Shown: positions 10,954 through 21,207 of the stretch, piece by piece
How the letters are laid out: each line of letters starts with the position of its first letter
Numbering within the stretch: the stretch's first letter is position 1
Assembly: GCA_001579985.1 (NCBI GenBank)
Contig: LRSR01012111.1
Location: forward strand, 1-29,125
From: Hypsibius dujardini
Taxonomy: Eukaryota > Tardigrada > Eutardigrada > Parachela > Hypsibiidae
DNA: 29,125 nt
Direction: 5' to 3'
The notes under the pieces: generated by a model
What the model was told of the DNA's origin: nothing
What the model saw: the letters and a program-made list of their open reading frames with translations, nothing else
Database searches by the model: none
Position numbers and translations under genes: made by a program

Positions 10954-11031
10954 TAATGTAAGGCCACGAAGGGCGACGACAACCAATTCGCCCGAAAAAA
11001 GTTCACCCAAAATTCATGTTGAGGCTCTTTG

Positions 11032-11037
11032 ATTAAA
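11032..11037 (+). terminator. Possible GPCR poly(A) signal ATTAAA
   Basis: ATTAAA, the commonest variant polyadenylation hexamer, lies 79 bp after the GPCR stop codon. That is a suitable distance for a short 3' UTR. Confidence 0.4.
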
Positions 11038-11299
11038 GAATCAGTGCATATTATTACAGCTTTGTCCAGATTATTTTCCGCCCACACCTCCAGCCCGATT
11101 CGTTCTACCCACAACTTCATCAGTGGCCTTATAGTTGCTTAAATTTTTGTGGCATTGTTTATACCTTTTTCACTCTACGCGCAGAGTCAGGCATATATTC
11201 CCATTCACAGCTCTTTTTGGTCTCGTTTAGAGTAATAGTAATTCGGTAGAAATTACCGTACTGCGAACTCGGCATTTATATCGCAATAAACTCTGTTTA

Positions 11300-11560
11300 G
11301 CACTTTTCCATCCCGAATTTCGTTTAAAATTGATTGGAATTAGCAAGGTATTTTTTGGAAGTCATGCGGCGGAGCTGTGTGAAAATTTTGAAAAGGACCG
11401 GGATTAATATTATTTTGTGAGTGTGCTTTTCGAAGGATGGCTCATAGCTCCTCCCTCTAGTTTCAGAAAATTATTTGGCTAATGTCAATCGATGCTCAGT
11501 GGAATTTTAGTTGGAATAGAGGTAAAAACAACTTTTTCAAGGCATAATGGTACGCTACAA
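11300..11560. repeat. Foldback element between GPCR and receptor gene A
   Basis: An imperfect inverted repeat related to the copy in GPCR intron 1. Left-arm words TTGATTGGAATTAGCAAGG, TTTTTTGGAAGTCATG and GGCGGAGCTGTGTG pair with right-arm TCATAGCTCCTCCC, TTATTTGGCTAATGTCAATC and AGTGGAATTTTAG. The shared AAAAGGACCG lies in the centre, as in the first copy. It sits in the ~740-bp gap between the convergent GPCR and gene A. Confidence 0.65.
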
Positions 11561-11694
11561 TACAGGAATTAATTGCCATTGCCATGCTTTATATATCAGA
11601 ACAATGGTGACTAGGAAGTTCCCGGCGCATTATTCGACTAACCATAAGGTTTATCAAAGATTAGGAGTCATTGATTTCATTTCTGTTGATTGAG

Positions 11695-14600
11695 CTACAA
11701 GTATAAAGTCGGTACAAACATCGCAGGCGTTAAGCATCCATTATTCTTAAGATATTGAATTTGGAAATCGGGGCTTGTAGGGCGAGCAGCACTGCTGAAC
11801 TGCAGCTCTTCGATGTACCATTGGTCCCAGGACTGTGCAAGAACTTGCTGATGATAGTGCCTGAACAAAACGTAGAGGATTATCTACTCCAGCCTAGGTT
11901 GGTGAGTGTTTGTGCTGTCTGCTGTGCAGACAGACGCAGATATAGACACAGACACAGACACAGACACAGACACAGACACAGACACAGACACAGACACAGA
12001 CACAGACACAGTCACAGACACAGACACAGACACAGGTCTTTACGTTCCACCACAGTTTACACGGACCTCATGACAAGCAAGCAGCCACTAGCAGTCAGCA
12101 TGAACAGACAGGCCACAACACCACCGGCCAGTCCACCAATGTTATACGGTCCTATCGACGAGCAAAAGTCACCGCTATACATGTACCAAGGCTGGTTGTT
12201 TATAAAAGACATGTACTTTATACCGGGTCGCCCGCAATGGTCGCCTTTATATCCGCAGATGGGTTCATTCTGCACAGGCCATGCTCCAGGCCAGGCGACG
12301 GGTCGAGGGATGAGAGATTCCATACGGGTTGATTCCCCACGTTGTAACAAGAAAATCTGTGCACATTAATGCACAATAGTTATGACCTGTCAGAGGTGCT
12401 GGAACCGGCAAAAACCAACCGACTGGGGTTGGGATCGCAAGCTCTGAGCCGCGTTTGGGAGCGAGATAAAATTGCGATGAGATGGGATTCTAGTGTGGGT
12501 AGATTTAAGAAGAATTGGGAAGAATTTAGCTTCTAGGGCTGGGGGTGGGCATGAGCGCCCCTCGCCCACCCCCTGGTTCCCAACCAATAAGTCATCCAAA
12601 CTGCTTTCCAAGCCTTTCCATGGGCCCATGCTTCCCGTTCTCCATCTCGAGGTAGGTCGGTGGGATAAGAGATGGGTCATCGCGTCCCATATGAACCCAA
12701 CCCTACAGCCGACACCCCGAGGACTGAGCCATATCTTTTTCATTCACGGGAAAACCTCGAACTACGTTATATTGTCACGTTTTTTTTCGGGGGGGGGGTG
12801 TTGCCCCAACGAAAATTACCGTTCGCTCCAATCGGCCGGGGCTGAAACTGGACACGACAAAGTCGGGAACACGCTGACCGTAACTGTCGATGTAGACCTT
12901 GTCGAATTCCGTCGGGATCGTGCGATTCAGCAGGCGGCGCCGTAGACCACGCCCATCCGAAAGGTCAGCGCCTTCTTCCCATGCTTGTTGTATGATCTGG
13001 CAGTTACAAAAAATACTTACATAATTGTTACATAAATGTCTGCATCGATGTCCGGACAGGCTAATAAAACGATTTAATAATTATCGCAGATGTATCTTTT
13101 CCGTCTGCATGTGGACCTACTTCCCCAACTATCATTAGAGCATTATAACTCCCGACCAGATTCCCGAAGATGGGTGCAGGCTACAATCGCAAGAGGGAAG
13201 CATGGTTAGTCGTCGGTCGGAAACCGTTTTCTTTTGACGGAGAGAAAACGGCCTTTGGCACATCGTACGTCGCGGGAAAACTCGTCCGCTGTGATGTTGT
13301 ACATTGTGTTGGTTCGCCGACGGAATTCGCGGAAGAGGTCCATCGAGCGTTTCTTCTTCAAGAAATCTCCGTCATAGAATTGCGAGATGGTCAGCACGGA
13401 ACTGAAGGCCTCCGCCGCTGTCGAAGCCTACGTTTGATAGGAGCGCGTAAACTTGCTGTCTATTGCCGTCTTTATTTCTGCTACCAAGTACAATAAATAA
13501 ATACGACCGTTCACTTACCTCGGATGGATCAGTTACATTCGGCCGGTACCACGATGTCCAGAACTGGTTGGGTACTTCCGGCCACAAGTCCAGGGTAATG
13601 TAAACCTACGAGAATTCAAGTCGGAGTACAAAAAATTTACTTTACAATGTGTCAGCTTTTCAGCTTCAACTTTTTATGACGGGTTTTGGAGTTACAGAGC
13701 TTATTTTGTCTCGCGGCATATTTATGTCTTCAAAACAAACGAGTTTCTGTTTCACAATCTCAACGACTCACGTAGGATCCGTCGGTCATGTTTCGGGAAT
13801 GTGCTGCCAACTGATCAATTCCAATTACTTTATATATTTATTCACAATGAAATTGCGTGACCTTTGAAGCCTACCACGAGCTTCCTTATGCCTTCAGCCC
13901 CACCGAATAGCATCACTGAAAAATTAAAAGAAAGCCGTTACCGAACCCCATGGACCCTCTTCGCTTCATTCGATAACAACAAGATCAGTAAATTAAATGA
14001 CAGGAAGTGCATGCAAGGTCCATTGTGATGTGCTCACCACGACTGACAGAGCGGAACTTGGTGAGCGTATCAGCACATGACTTGTTATCGTCCGACGCCA
14101 TGACGTGGAAGTAAACGGGAAGACCCGGCTCTTCAGCTAGCATCGAACGGCCTGCGTCGTCCATATAGCCGTAGGTGTTGGAAAACTTGCTTGGATCACC
14201 GGGACTTAAATCCTGCACGATGAAAAGGGTTTTCCACGAGTACTGCCGCAGTAGAGTGAGGATGACGTTGACGTATTTCCGTATGGGACTCTGAGGGAGA
14301 CTTAGTACGGTCGACAGCATCGGTAGCCGACTGCTTCCGGTCAAATCGATGCCAGATAGTCTGCAATTATATGTGATAAGAAAGGATTAAGTATACGAAA
14401 GGGATTTGGCCAAAAGAAAAGCTGTTAAATATGAACACTAAGTGGGCGATTAGGAGTATGCATGCAGATTGTCTAGTACTTTGAAGTTCCTGTCCATTTT
14501 ACGTATTCCCGCCACTTGGGGAAGCAATTATGCATGCCCAACCTTTTTTAAACGTCTGCTTCTTACGTGTTTAAAGTCAAGAAATTCCAGAAGCTCGGCA

Positions 14601-15583
14601 AGGACAACACGGCTGCCGTTGAAAAATCCCCATGTGCGCATCGAAACCCTGAAAAATCCAAATTCGAATTTGAGAATGTGTGAAGACGAGATTTGATTAT
14701 TCAATCGTTAATACTTTAGGATAAATCAAGAATCACGTAGGTATGATATCCGTTTCCTTATCAGGATGGGTCGTACTGATCAGGGATGATCTCGTAACGC
14801 ATAATCATTACCGTGTGACCCATCACACCCTGCTTCACATTGTATGACACCCGGATTCTGCACTAATTAACGCGCAGATAAAAATGAAATGGATATTCTC
14901 ATTTGCAGCGGTGCAAAGAAAGACAAGGGAGTGACTTAGAATAATGTATACGGACAATCAAGAATGGCTTGAACAAAGGCGGATTACAGAATAGATCTTC
15001 CTTTCCATGTAGCGCGTATGTTTCGTGCAAATGTACAACGCATACTTCATATGTAAAAAATGTTGCTGTTGTTGGTTACTATCAACAAAGATAAGCACAT
15101 ATTCTTCTTGTATTTCACAATATTCCCTGCTTTAATATCAAGTGCAAATAAGCGTCCTTTAAGTTTCGTTCCTTGCTTCTTACCGGGCATTTCACCTCCG
15201 CCGTAAACGAAAACAAACACTTTGCCCTGCTTTTTCCGTCGGTAGTAGTAGTCCGCCAGGAGTTCCGACGGCTTGTCCACCACCGTCAGACAGGTCCGTG
15301 CACCTGACTCGCTGTAGGTAAAATGCAGACTTTTATTGTACTTCCGTTGAAGGTCTTCCACGGCGAGACTGTACGTCGGTCCCAGCACAGCCAACGAAGT
15401 CCGTGAGCGGGTGCCGGTGACGGCCCCAAACGCGACTATCTCAACCTCCACAGCTGGTCGAGAAGTGTTAAGACTAGAAGTGGTCGCGGTCGCTCCACCG
15501 CGCAGCTGTATTATTATGAACAACGTTGTAAAAGATGTTTTACAGATAGCCGCCATGACAGTGATCCTCTGATGTAAATGCAT
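11695..15583 (-). CDS. Receptor gene A: ANF-receptor ectodomain, single-pass, short tail (cyclase-less receptor-guanylyl-cyclase-like)
   Basis: Probably a cell-surface peptide receptor. Twelve exons (minus strand): 15583-15184, 14648-14567, 14360-14038, 13915-13875, 13810-13772, 13605-13519, 13427-13269, 13180-13121, 12996-12820, 12356-12224, 12151-12067 and 11860-11695. They give 583 residues. In order: a signal peptide (hydrophobic ~18-27); an ANF-receptor ligand-binding fold with Cys98 and Cys137 as a likely first disulfide, LSLPQSP, SWKTLFIVQD, MLFGGAEGIRKLV, VYITLDLWP, VLTISQFYDGDF, FGNLVGSYNAL and FDKVYIDSYGQRVPDF; the hinge WPGAW (478-482) with Cys490 and Cys497; TM ~508-528; a tail of 54 residues containing QSWDQWYIEEL. 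The hinge and SW.QW motif resemble receptor guanylyl cyclases just before their kinase-homology domain, but the frame stops there. Several N-glycosylation sites are present. An internal Met at residue 10 is an alternative start. Confidence 0.85.
11945..12034. repeat. (CAGACA)n hexamer microsatellite
   Basis: About 15 near-perfect ACAGAC units in the last intron of gene A (11861-12066). The plus-strand translation is an Arg-His repeat, which is an artefact. Confidence 0.95.
12541..12573. repeat. GC-rich hairpin in gene A intron 9
   Basis: GGGGGTGGGC at 12541-12550 is perfectly complementary to GCCCACCCCC at 12564-12573, giving a 10-bp stem and 13-base loop. It sits in the middle of a 463-bp intron (12357-12819). 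The flanks (about 12420-12540 and 12574-12730) show weaker inverted similarity, so it may be the core of another decayed foldback. Confidence 0.6.
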
Positions 15584-17733
15584 TGCCTAGCAAGATAAAT
15601 ATGGTTAGCTCATACAGATGGCTGTGGAACCTTTTGGAAGGAAGAAAAGAATACGCTTATAGAAGCAATCGATCAAGAAATCCAGACTTTGAATGAGGTG
15701 GGCGCCATCGGGTATCAATTCCTTCGCCATCGTGTGTGGTGGGTACCATGGTACTTGTTAGGCGTTACACCTTATACCCAAACCGGAATCTAATGTTTGC
15801 TTCGCTTGACTAATCGCCTATCCATGTTCTGTAATCGAGCTCTGGCACGCGCGTTTTTCGTAACTGAGACCGCAGAGTGCGGCAGTTATTTAATCCAATC
15901 GTATAGGACTTTTTCATCAAGTATAGAGTTCGTAATATGATATGATTTAATTTTGCAATTCATTCGGCTGAACCGCAAGAACACAAGGTCGTAAGAAAGC
16001 CCATCCCTTTTGCTGTCTCATTAATCGAAATCGATGTTGGAATCAATTTCAATCAATCAAACACTTCTTGGATGTCAGGAGGCGGAACTGTAAGGGTGAT
16101 TGTGCAAACTCCTGCTTTTGTTTCAGTATTTTGAGTCCACTATTGATGTGAGTTAATGTCAGGAAAGTTTTGAAATGTGTGAATTGTGGATTCTAGTTTG
16201 TTACGAGGAAGCATTCTTTTGCATGTCTTGTGTAAGTAATAAATATTACATTTGCTAATACCGGTTACGTTTCGGATTTCATTTCCCAATCCACAGAAAT
16301 TCGAACTGTGAAAGGTACGAGCGTAAACATCAGCTGAGTCGTAACAAGTAAGGACCCTAAACATTAGTGAGGAAACATGAGAAACGGAAACATGAAAGGT
16401 GAACGCGTGAATCATGAGCTCACATCAATCCGAAGCAAGGATTGCGGAGACCGGCAACAGGATGGGAAGACGGAGGAACAACGAACAGCTGGCACAAATG
16501 TCTGGAAAGACGTTGCAACGACAGTTGGATCATCAGATAAACGAATGGACGGAGGACTGTCAGACGAAATGAGAGACGGACAGGCGACGGATCACAGAAA
16601 GAACTGAAATACGTGGCGCTGAAAGAGAGAGATTACACGACGGGGAAAATGATCAGACGGATTGATCCTTTACCTCGTCATCATCACTGGACCTATTTCC
16701 TAGTGTATCGTGCGTAGAACCCTTGGACCTGCGTAATAATACGCAGGTCACGATTTATTAACCCAGTGACTTGACGCTATGACGGTTGACCGGCACGATC
16801 CTTCGTCCGCGTCACATTAGCAGACCCCGCGTCCGAGGGGGCGTTTCTAGCCTTATTCTGTTGTGATGATTCGACTCGTTATACTCCAATAAACTTCGCT
16901 CCACTCTTTCTGTAACTTCTTCAGTGATCAATTTTAAACTCTGTCGTTTACATCACATGCATTCTAGAAAGCCCGTCAAGGTTCTCCACGTAGTATTAAA
17001 AATCTCTTCTTTTCTTACCTCACCCAGTTAGTAATACTTCGTCCTCTAAATATACCATTTCAGGTTCGTTATCAGGCAGACAGCTAAGAACAGGTTCCAG
17101 TTCTCATAAAGGCGCTTTGGGAATCCGTTACACAACTCCTGCGTTCACATGCTTAGTCAGGTGCATCTTGTCACGGGCATGTCCTCATTCCGCACGTTCC
17201 TTTTGACCTAGTTCACTTCATTACTAATACTGATATGAGATCACTGGTGTGATCATGTTTTTAGTCACAGTTTTCGGTCCCTTTGTTCTGGGCTCTAACC
17301 CTGGGAACGTACGTTCCGTTCTGTTCTTTGAGGAGCTCCGCTCCCCGTCGTACTTAAGGCCAAGCTTTCTCTCTCGTAAGGGGAACAACTGTTTCAGTCT
17401 CTCTTCTTCACGCCTACCGAAGAGTCCTTTCGTCCTTTCGTCCTTTCGTCTCGACTTCCATTAAACTCTCCATTCACATGACTCGCATGTAACATTATAC
17501 TAGAATGTTTACGTGAGCCGCCGTACGGGCGACAATATCTGTGACCCTTGCCACCATTGTGGGTGACTCCGCCAATGTGCTAAACTCTACAACGCGCCTT
17601 CTTCCTTGAGACATTGATGTAACACTCGTCGGTTTTATTTATCCACAGTTCTTCAGCATCGTTGACACCATAATAAACTCAGAATGGTAATTAAGTCATT
17701 CAACAGGAGTCTGTGGGAGACTGATTTCGGAGA
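15584..17733. other. Intergenic region between receptor genes A and B
   Basis: About 2.15 kb with no conserved coding frame. In particular, no kinase-homology or cyclase motif was found downstream of gene B. A plus-strand AATAAA lies at 16888-16893, a three-unit TCCTTTCG tandem at about 17425-17450, and words shared with gene C intron 9 at about 17030-17130 (AGTAATACTTC, AAAGGCGCTTT). It may contain remnants of a dispersed repeat. Confidence 0.5.
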
Positions 17734-19552
17734 TCAACAGTTTAAGGCCGCAAACTCTCTAAAATTCAGGTCCTCGATGCATCACCGGTTCCAGGTCTTG
17801 CCACGTTTCGGTGACGATCATGTCTACGTACAAGAACAACGATCAAGAGCCTTATCACAGAAGTGCCGAACACCAGGGCATTTCATCACACATGCCTGAC
17901 AATTAGAAGGCAACCACCGAGCATTGCTAGCAGCAGACAGGCCACAACTCCTTCGACCATTTCACCAATGTTGAACGACTCTGTTGAGAAGCAGAAGTAA
18001 ACCAAAAAGGTTGCTATGAATTTGAATGGGTCGATTTTAGTGTGACAACATATGGATGGCATGGGCTGGCGGTACGTATCATTCCTCAGCTGTCTCCTTT
18101 GAATCCACACACTGGCTCATTCGGAACAGGCAACACCCCTGGTCAGATCGCAGGCCGAGGGATCGCAAGGTCCATGACGGTAGAGCCTCCGCGTTGCAAC
18201 AAGAAGACCTGTTAATGTGATTCAGACAATTCGAATCACCTTGATGAAATCCATCAGGTGCGCAAATCATCATTGAAACTTGAACGGAAACCTTTTACAG
18301 GCTTCATTCAGTACAGCCATGGCGGACACTAGCATGCAGCTTCATTCACCGTTCGGTCTGGACTTACAATGCTAAAACTGGACACGGAAAAGTCGGGAAT
18401 ACACTGACCGTACCTGTCGATGTAGACCCTGTCAAATTCCGTTGAGATAGTGAGGTTTAGCAGTCTGCGACGTGAACCACACCCATCGGGAAGATCAGCG
18501 CCATCGTCCTATGTCTTTTGCATGACCTGACACGAAATGAAAATAAACTGAATTAAAGGTCTGCACGATATGTAAAATGAACTATGTTTTACATGTCTGT
18601 CGTTGCATGCGACTGTAATCTCATACCTCCTTGACTATCATCAGAGCATCATAGCTGCCGATCAGATTCCCTATAATGGGTGCTGGCTGCAAGCAAGCAC
18701 AGTAAATCGGTGTCATGCAGTATCCTTATAATCTTTTCGTTTGCTGGCTTCATCAAAGCTTATAAAGATCATTCATCTGACCGTCGTCTGATGTGGGTCC
18801 CAGCTGTCAGTGCAGCTTTTTCGCGTTCTTAATTCCGGTGAAATCTCGTCCGCTGTGACATTGTTTCGTCCATTGTGTTGGTTCGCCGACGGAATTCTCG
18901 AAATAGATCTATTGAGCGTTTCCGTTTTAAGAAATCACCGTCGTGGAACCGCGAGATAGTCAGCACAGAACGGAACGCTTCCTTTGCATCCGACATCTGA
19001 ATTTGAGAGGGAAAGGGGGGGGGGAATGGGTATAAGTATATCTGACAAGGAGAGTACGCAGCGCTCCCCGGCAATATCTTCACTTCGGATTGTTATCGTG
19101 GATTCGTCTAGTTTATTTGGCAATATAGCCATAAAAAAGTTGGCAATGGACGAGACCTTTTATTTTTTAATATTTAAAACTGATTCAAACCGTTATCGAG
19201 GGCGCTGTGAAGTTACTGGAGACACCGTAAGATTGATTGTTGGATTGCTGACTTAGGTGAAATACTAGCTAAAACACCGACCTAAAAATCAATCAGTCTG
19301 GGGCCTTATCACAGCGCCACCTATGACGGTTTGAGCCAATTTTTAATACTTAAAATGGAAGGTCTCGTTTATGGCCGATTTTCTTAATAGAAATATTTTC
19401 GTGGGCGCCCCAAAAGCGATGACCTCAACGGCCACAGCTGGCCGAGAAATGTTGAGCGCTGTAATCTTGCTGATTAAACAGACGGCGAAAAGCGTCGTGA
19501 AAAGGGATTCCAAGGCAGCCGCCATGACCGGGATTCTAGGCAGGCCAGACAC
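17734..19552 (-). pseudogene. Receptor gene B: truncated, stop-ridden third copy of the array
   Basis: A decayed paralogue of A and C. Recognisable parts (minus strand): exon 1 start with signal peptide and NISRPAVAVEVIAFGA, homology ending near 19405 at an inverted-repeat element; exons 2-6 absent; exon 7 at 18996-18833 with a 5-bp insertion after NTM that shifts the frame and a lost donor; exon 8 at 18686-18627 intact; exon 9 at about 18520-18365 with TAG replacing a conserved Trp codon; exon 10 at about 18215-18085 with TGA for Trp in the hinge and TGA for the second hinge Cys; exon 11 (TM, about 17995-17892) open but with a GC in place of the GT donor; exon 12 at about 17800-17734 with TGA at the WY motif. 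Multiple independent lesions make function unlikely. Confidence 0.88.
19130..19390. repeat. MITE-like inverted-repeat element interrupting pseudogene B
   Basis: Inverted arms at about 19130-19210 and 19309-19390 share ACGAGACCTT, ACTTAAA/TTTAAA words, TTCAAACCGT/ACGGTTTGA and GGCGCTGTGA/TCACAGCGCC. The short inner part pairs weakly (GATTGATTG with CAATCAGTC). It has no coding capacity. It abuts the point where exon 1 of B loses homology with A and C. Confidence 0.8.
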
Positions 19553-20112
19553 TCTCGATAGTCTTGGATCGCTTACAGTAGTTTAGAAAGCGAGACTTGA
19601 AGGAAGGGCGAGGACTCGATGAGGGATATGTTGCATTCAGTTAAAGGAAAATGCAATATAACCCCAATGATATACTATACATGTGACGGACCTCCAAAGT
19701 ATTATACCATAACCTGGTATGTGGAATTAAGCCAGCAAGCCAAGCCGGAATTGGAGTCTTTGTTTTAACGGACTGATCTATGAACGTGCATATAGATTTC
19801 CGAGCTCTGCAGGCTCTAATTAAGTGACTACCCTCAGCGAACCCGGCCGACTGAAAACAAAACCGGGATGAACCGAGGCAGTAATAATAGGAAGCCCATT
19901 ATAGCGGAAGACCGGTACATTCTGTTAAATACATGTTGTAATTATATCCGTGCGTTTTCTCAGCAGAATAAGTCTTGCTTCGCCTCGACGACCTTTTCGT
20001 TAATTAATTGGCGCGTCTTGACAATGCTTATCGCTTAACTTTCCGCGAAAGGGTGGAGTACGCGTGAGGGGATTAACGAAATCGAGATCGAAGCTTGTAA
20101 TTAAGTACTCAC

Positions 20113-20301
20113 CAAGTTCGTAATGAGTATATCGGTTAGCATGACGATTATAGTAAATTTGTTAACTAGATGCAATGAGGTGAGAGTAGACAAGTGCTCC
20201 CTCGACTGCTTCGAGTATTTGTCCGGGAGACTGACCGTCAACGGAGAAACAAACAGCAGTATCCAGGAGGATAGAAATATTTCCGAAAAACGTCCAGTCA
20301 A
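20113..20301 (-). other. Candidate orphan coding exon with signal-like N-terminus
   Basis: From the ATG at 20301 an open frame of 63 codons ends exactly at a strong phase-0 donor (GTGAGT, 20112 downward). Its N-terminus has a hydrophobic stretch (SSWILLFVSPLTVSL) typical of a signal peptide, and a second hydrophobic part lies near the donor. No homologue is recognised and no downstream exon was found, so it may be chance. Confidence 0.2.
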
Positions 20302-20933
20302 CCAATCAATCGATTAAAGTGATTGGGCAATGGGTACACGTATTCATGACTCGCGTGAGGAAGCGAAGGACTAGCGAGGCAAGCCCATGTCTCTCTATCT
20401 CTAGGCTGGTCTCTATCTCTATCTCTATACACATAGTACAATACTCGCTATATCGTGTCTTGCACTTGTTTGTCCTTCCTCAGTAATCTGAATTGTAGCC
20501 GTTAGCGACAGGGGCGCTACCTCCTGAGTGACCTAGGTACGCACACAGAATCCCATCTCGCTCGCAGGTGTGCCTTACGGCGTGGTAATATATACCCAGT
20601 AAACTGGGTAGTACTACGTCACAAACTGTCTTTCCATTGCATTTCAATCCATTTGCCTCATATCAGTTGATTTCATTCATTGCAACGCCTAGAAGTGCCA
20701 ACACGGGCAGGTGCACGAGACCGGCGGACAGACGCAATCAGTAATAGATTGTCCAAGGCAGAACGGACAAATCGATATAGCCAGCAGGATGGAGAGGCGG
20801 ACAGGCTGGAAAAAGCGGGGTGGAATTAAACGGTGGACAGCTTGACACTACCGAAAGCAGGAAATCTTCGATATATTTTTCTTTCTGTCTCAAGATAGAA
20901 ACACCAAGCAATCCACAGTACGAAGGAAGTTAC

Positions 20934-21032
20934 TTGATCTGAAATGGCATCAGAACTGAAACTGACATTTTGAGGTAGTAGAAGCAGTGCTCCCAGTGCG
21001 AAAACTGTGATTCGCGCACAGTGAACGTGCAC
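20934..21032 (-). other. Candidate stray signal-peptide exon resembling gene A's first exon
   Basis: The ATG at 21032 opens a 33-codon frame, MHVHCARITVFALGALLLL and on, ending at a phase-0 GTAACT donor. Its start resembles the first residues of gene A (MHLHQRITVMAA). It could be the remains of a fourth receptor copy, or chance similarity between signal peptides. No following exon was recognised. Confidence 0.2.
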
Positions 21033-21207
21033 GTACTACCATTTCTTCGTATTGTATGTACAGAACTGTAGCAAGGCACATCCAAAATTTGTGGCCTAAG
21101 AGGAGGCGTTTTTTCTTTCAGACTTCTTATACCCCGCGCAGTTAAGTACTTGCTGTATAGAGAGCTACGTACAGCACCATGGATGCGGGCAGTTACGGAT
21201 CGGAACA

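Larger units (their letters stand above)
19553..21207. other. Intergenic region between receptor genes B and C
   Basis: 1.65 kb without kinase or cyclase motifs downstream of gene C. A short TCTCTA microsatellite lies at about 20400-20430, and a small palindrome CCCAGTAAACTGGG at about 20597-20610. Two minus-strand ORFs end at plausible donors and are listed separately. Confidence 0.5.

Noticed and set aside
10747-11010. Minus-strand 87-codon ORF as a kinase-homology exon of gene A
   Set aside because: It has no kinase motif and is antisense to GPCR exon 3.
11755-12369. A 204-codon plus-strand ORF with an Arg-His repeat
   Set aside because: It is the translation of the CAGACA microsatellite plus the antisense of gene A exons 10-12.
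16377-16607. Plus-strand 76-codon ORF in the A-B gap
   Set aside because: Low-complexity polar composition from GACGGA-type words, no homology and no splice logic.
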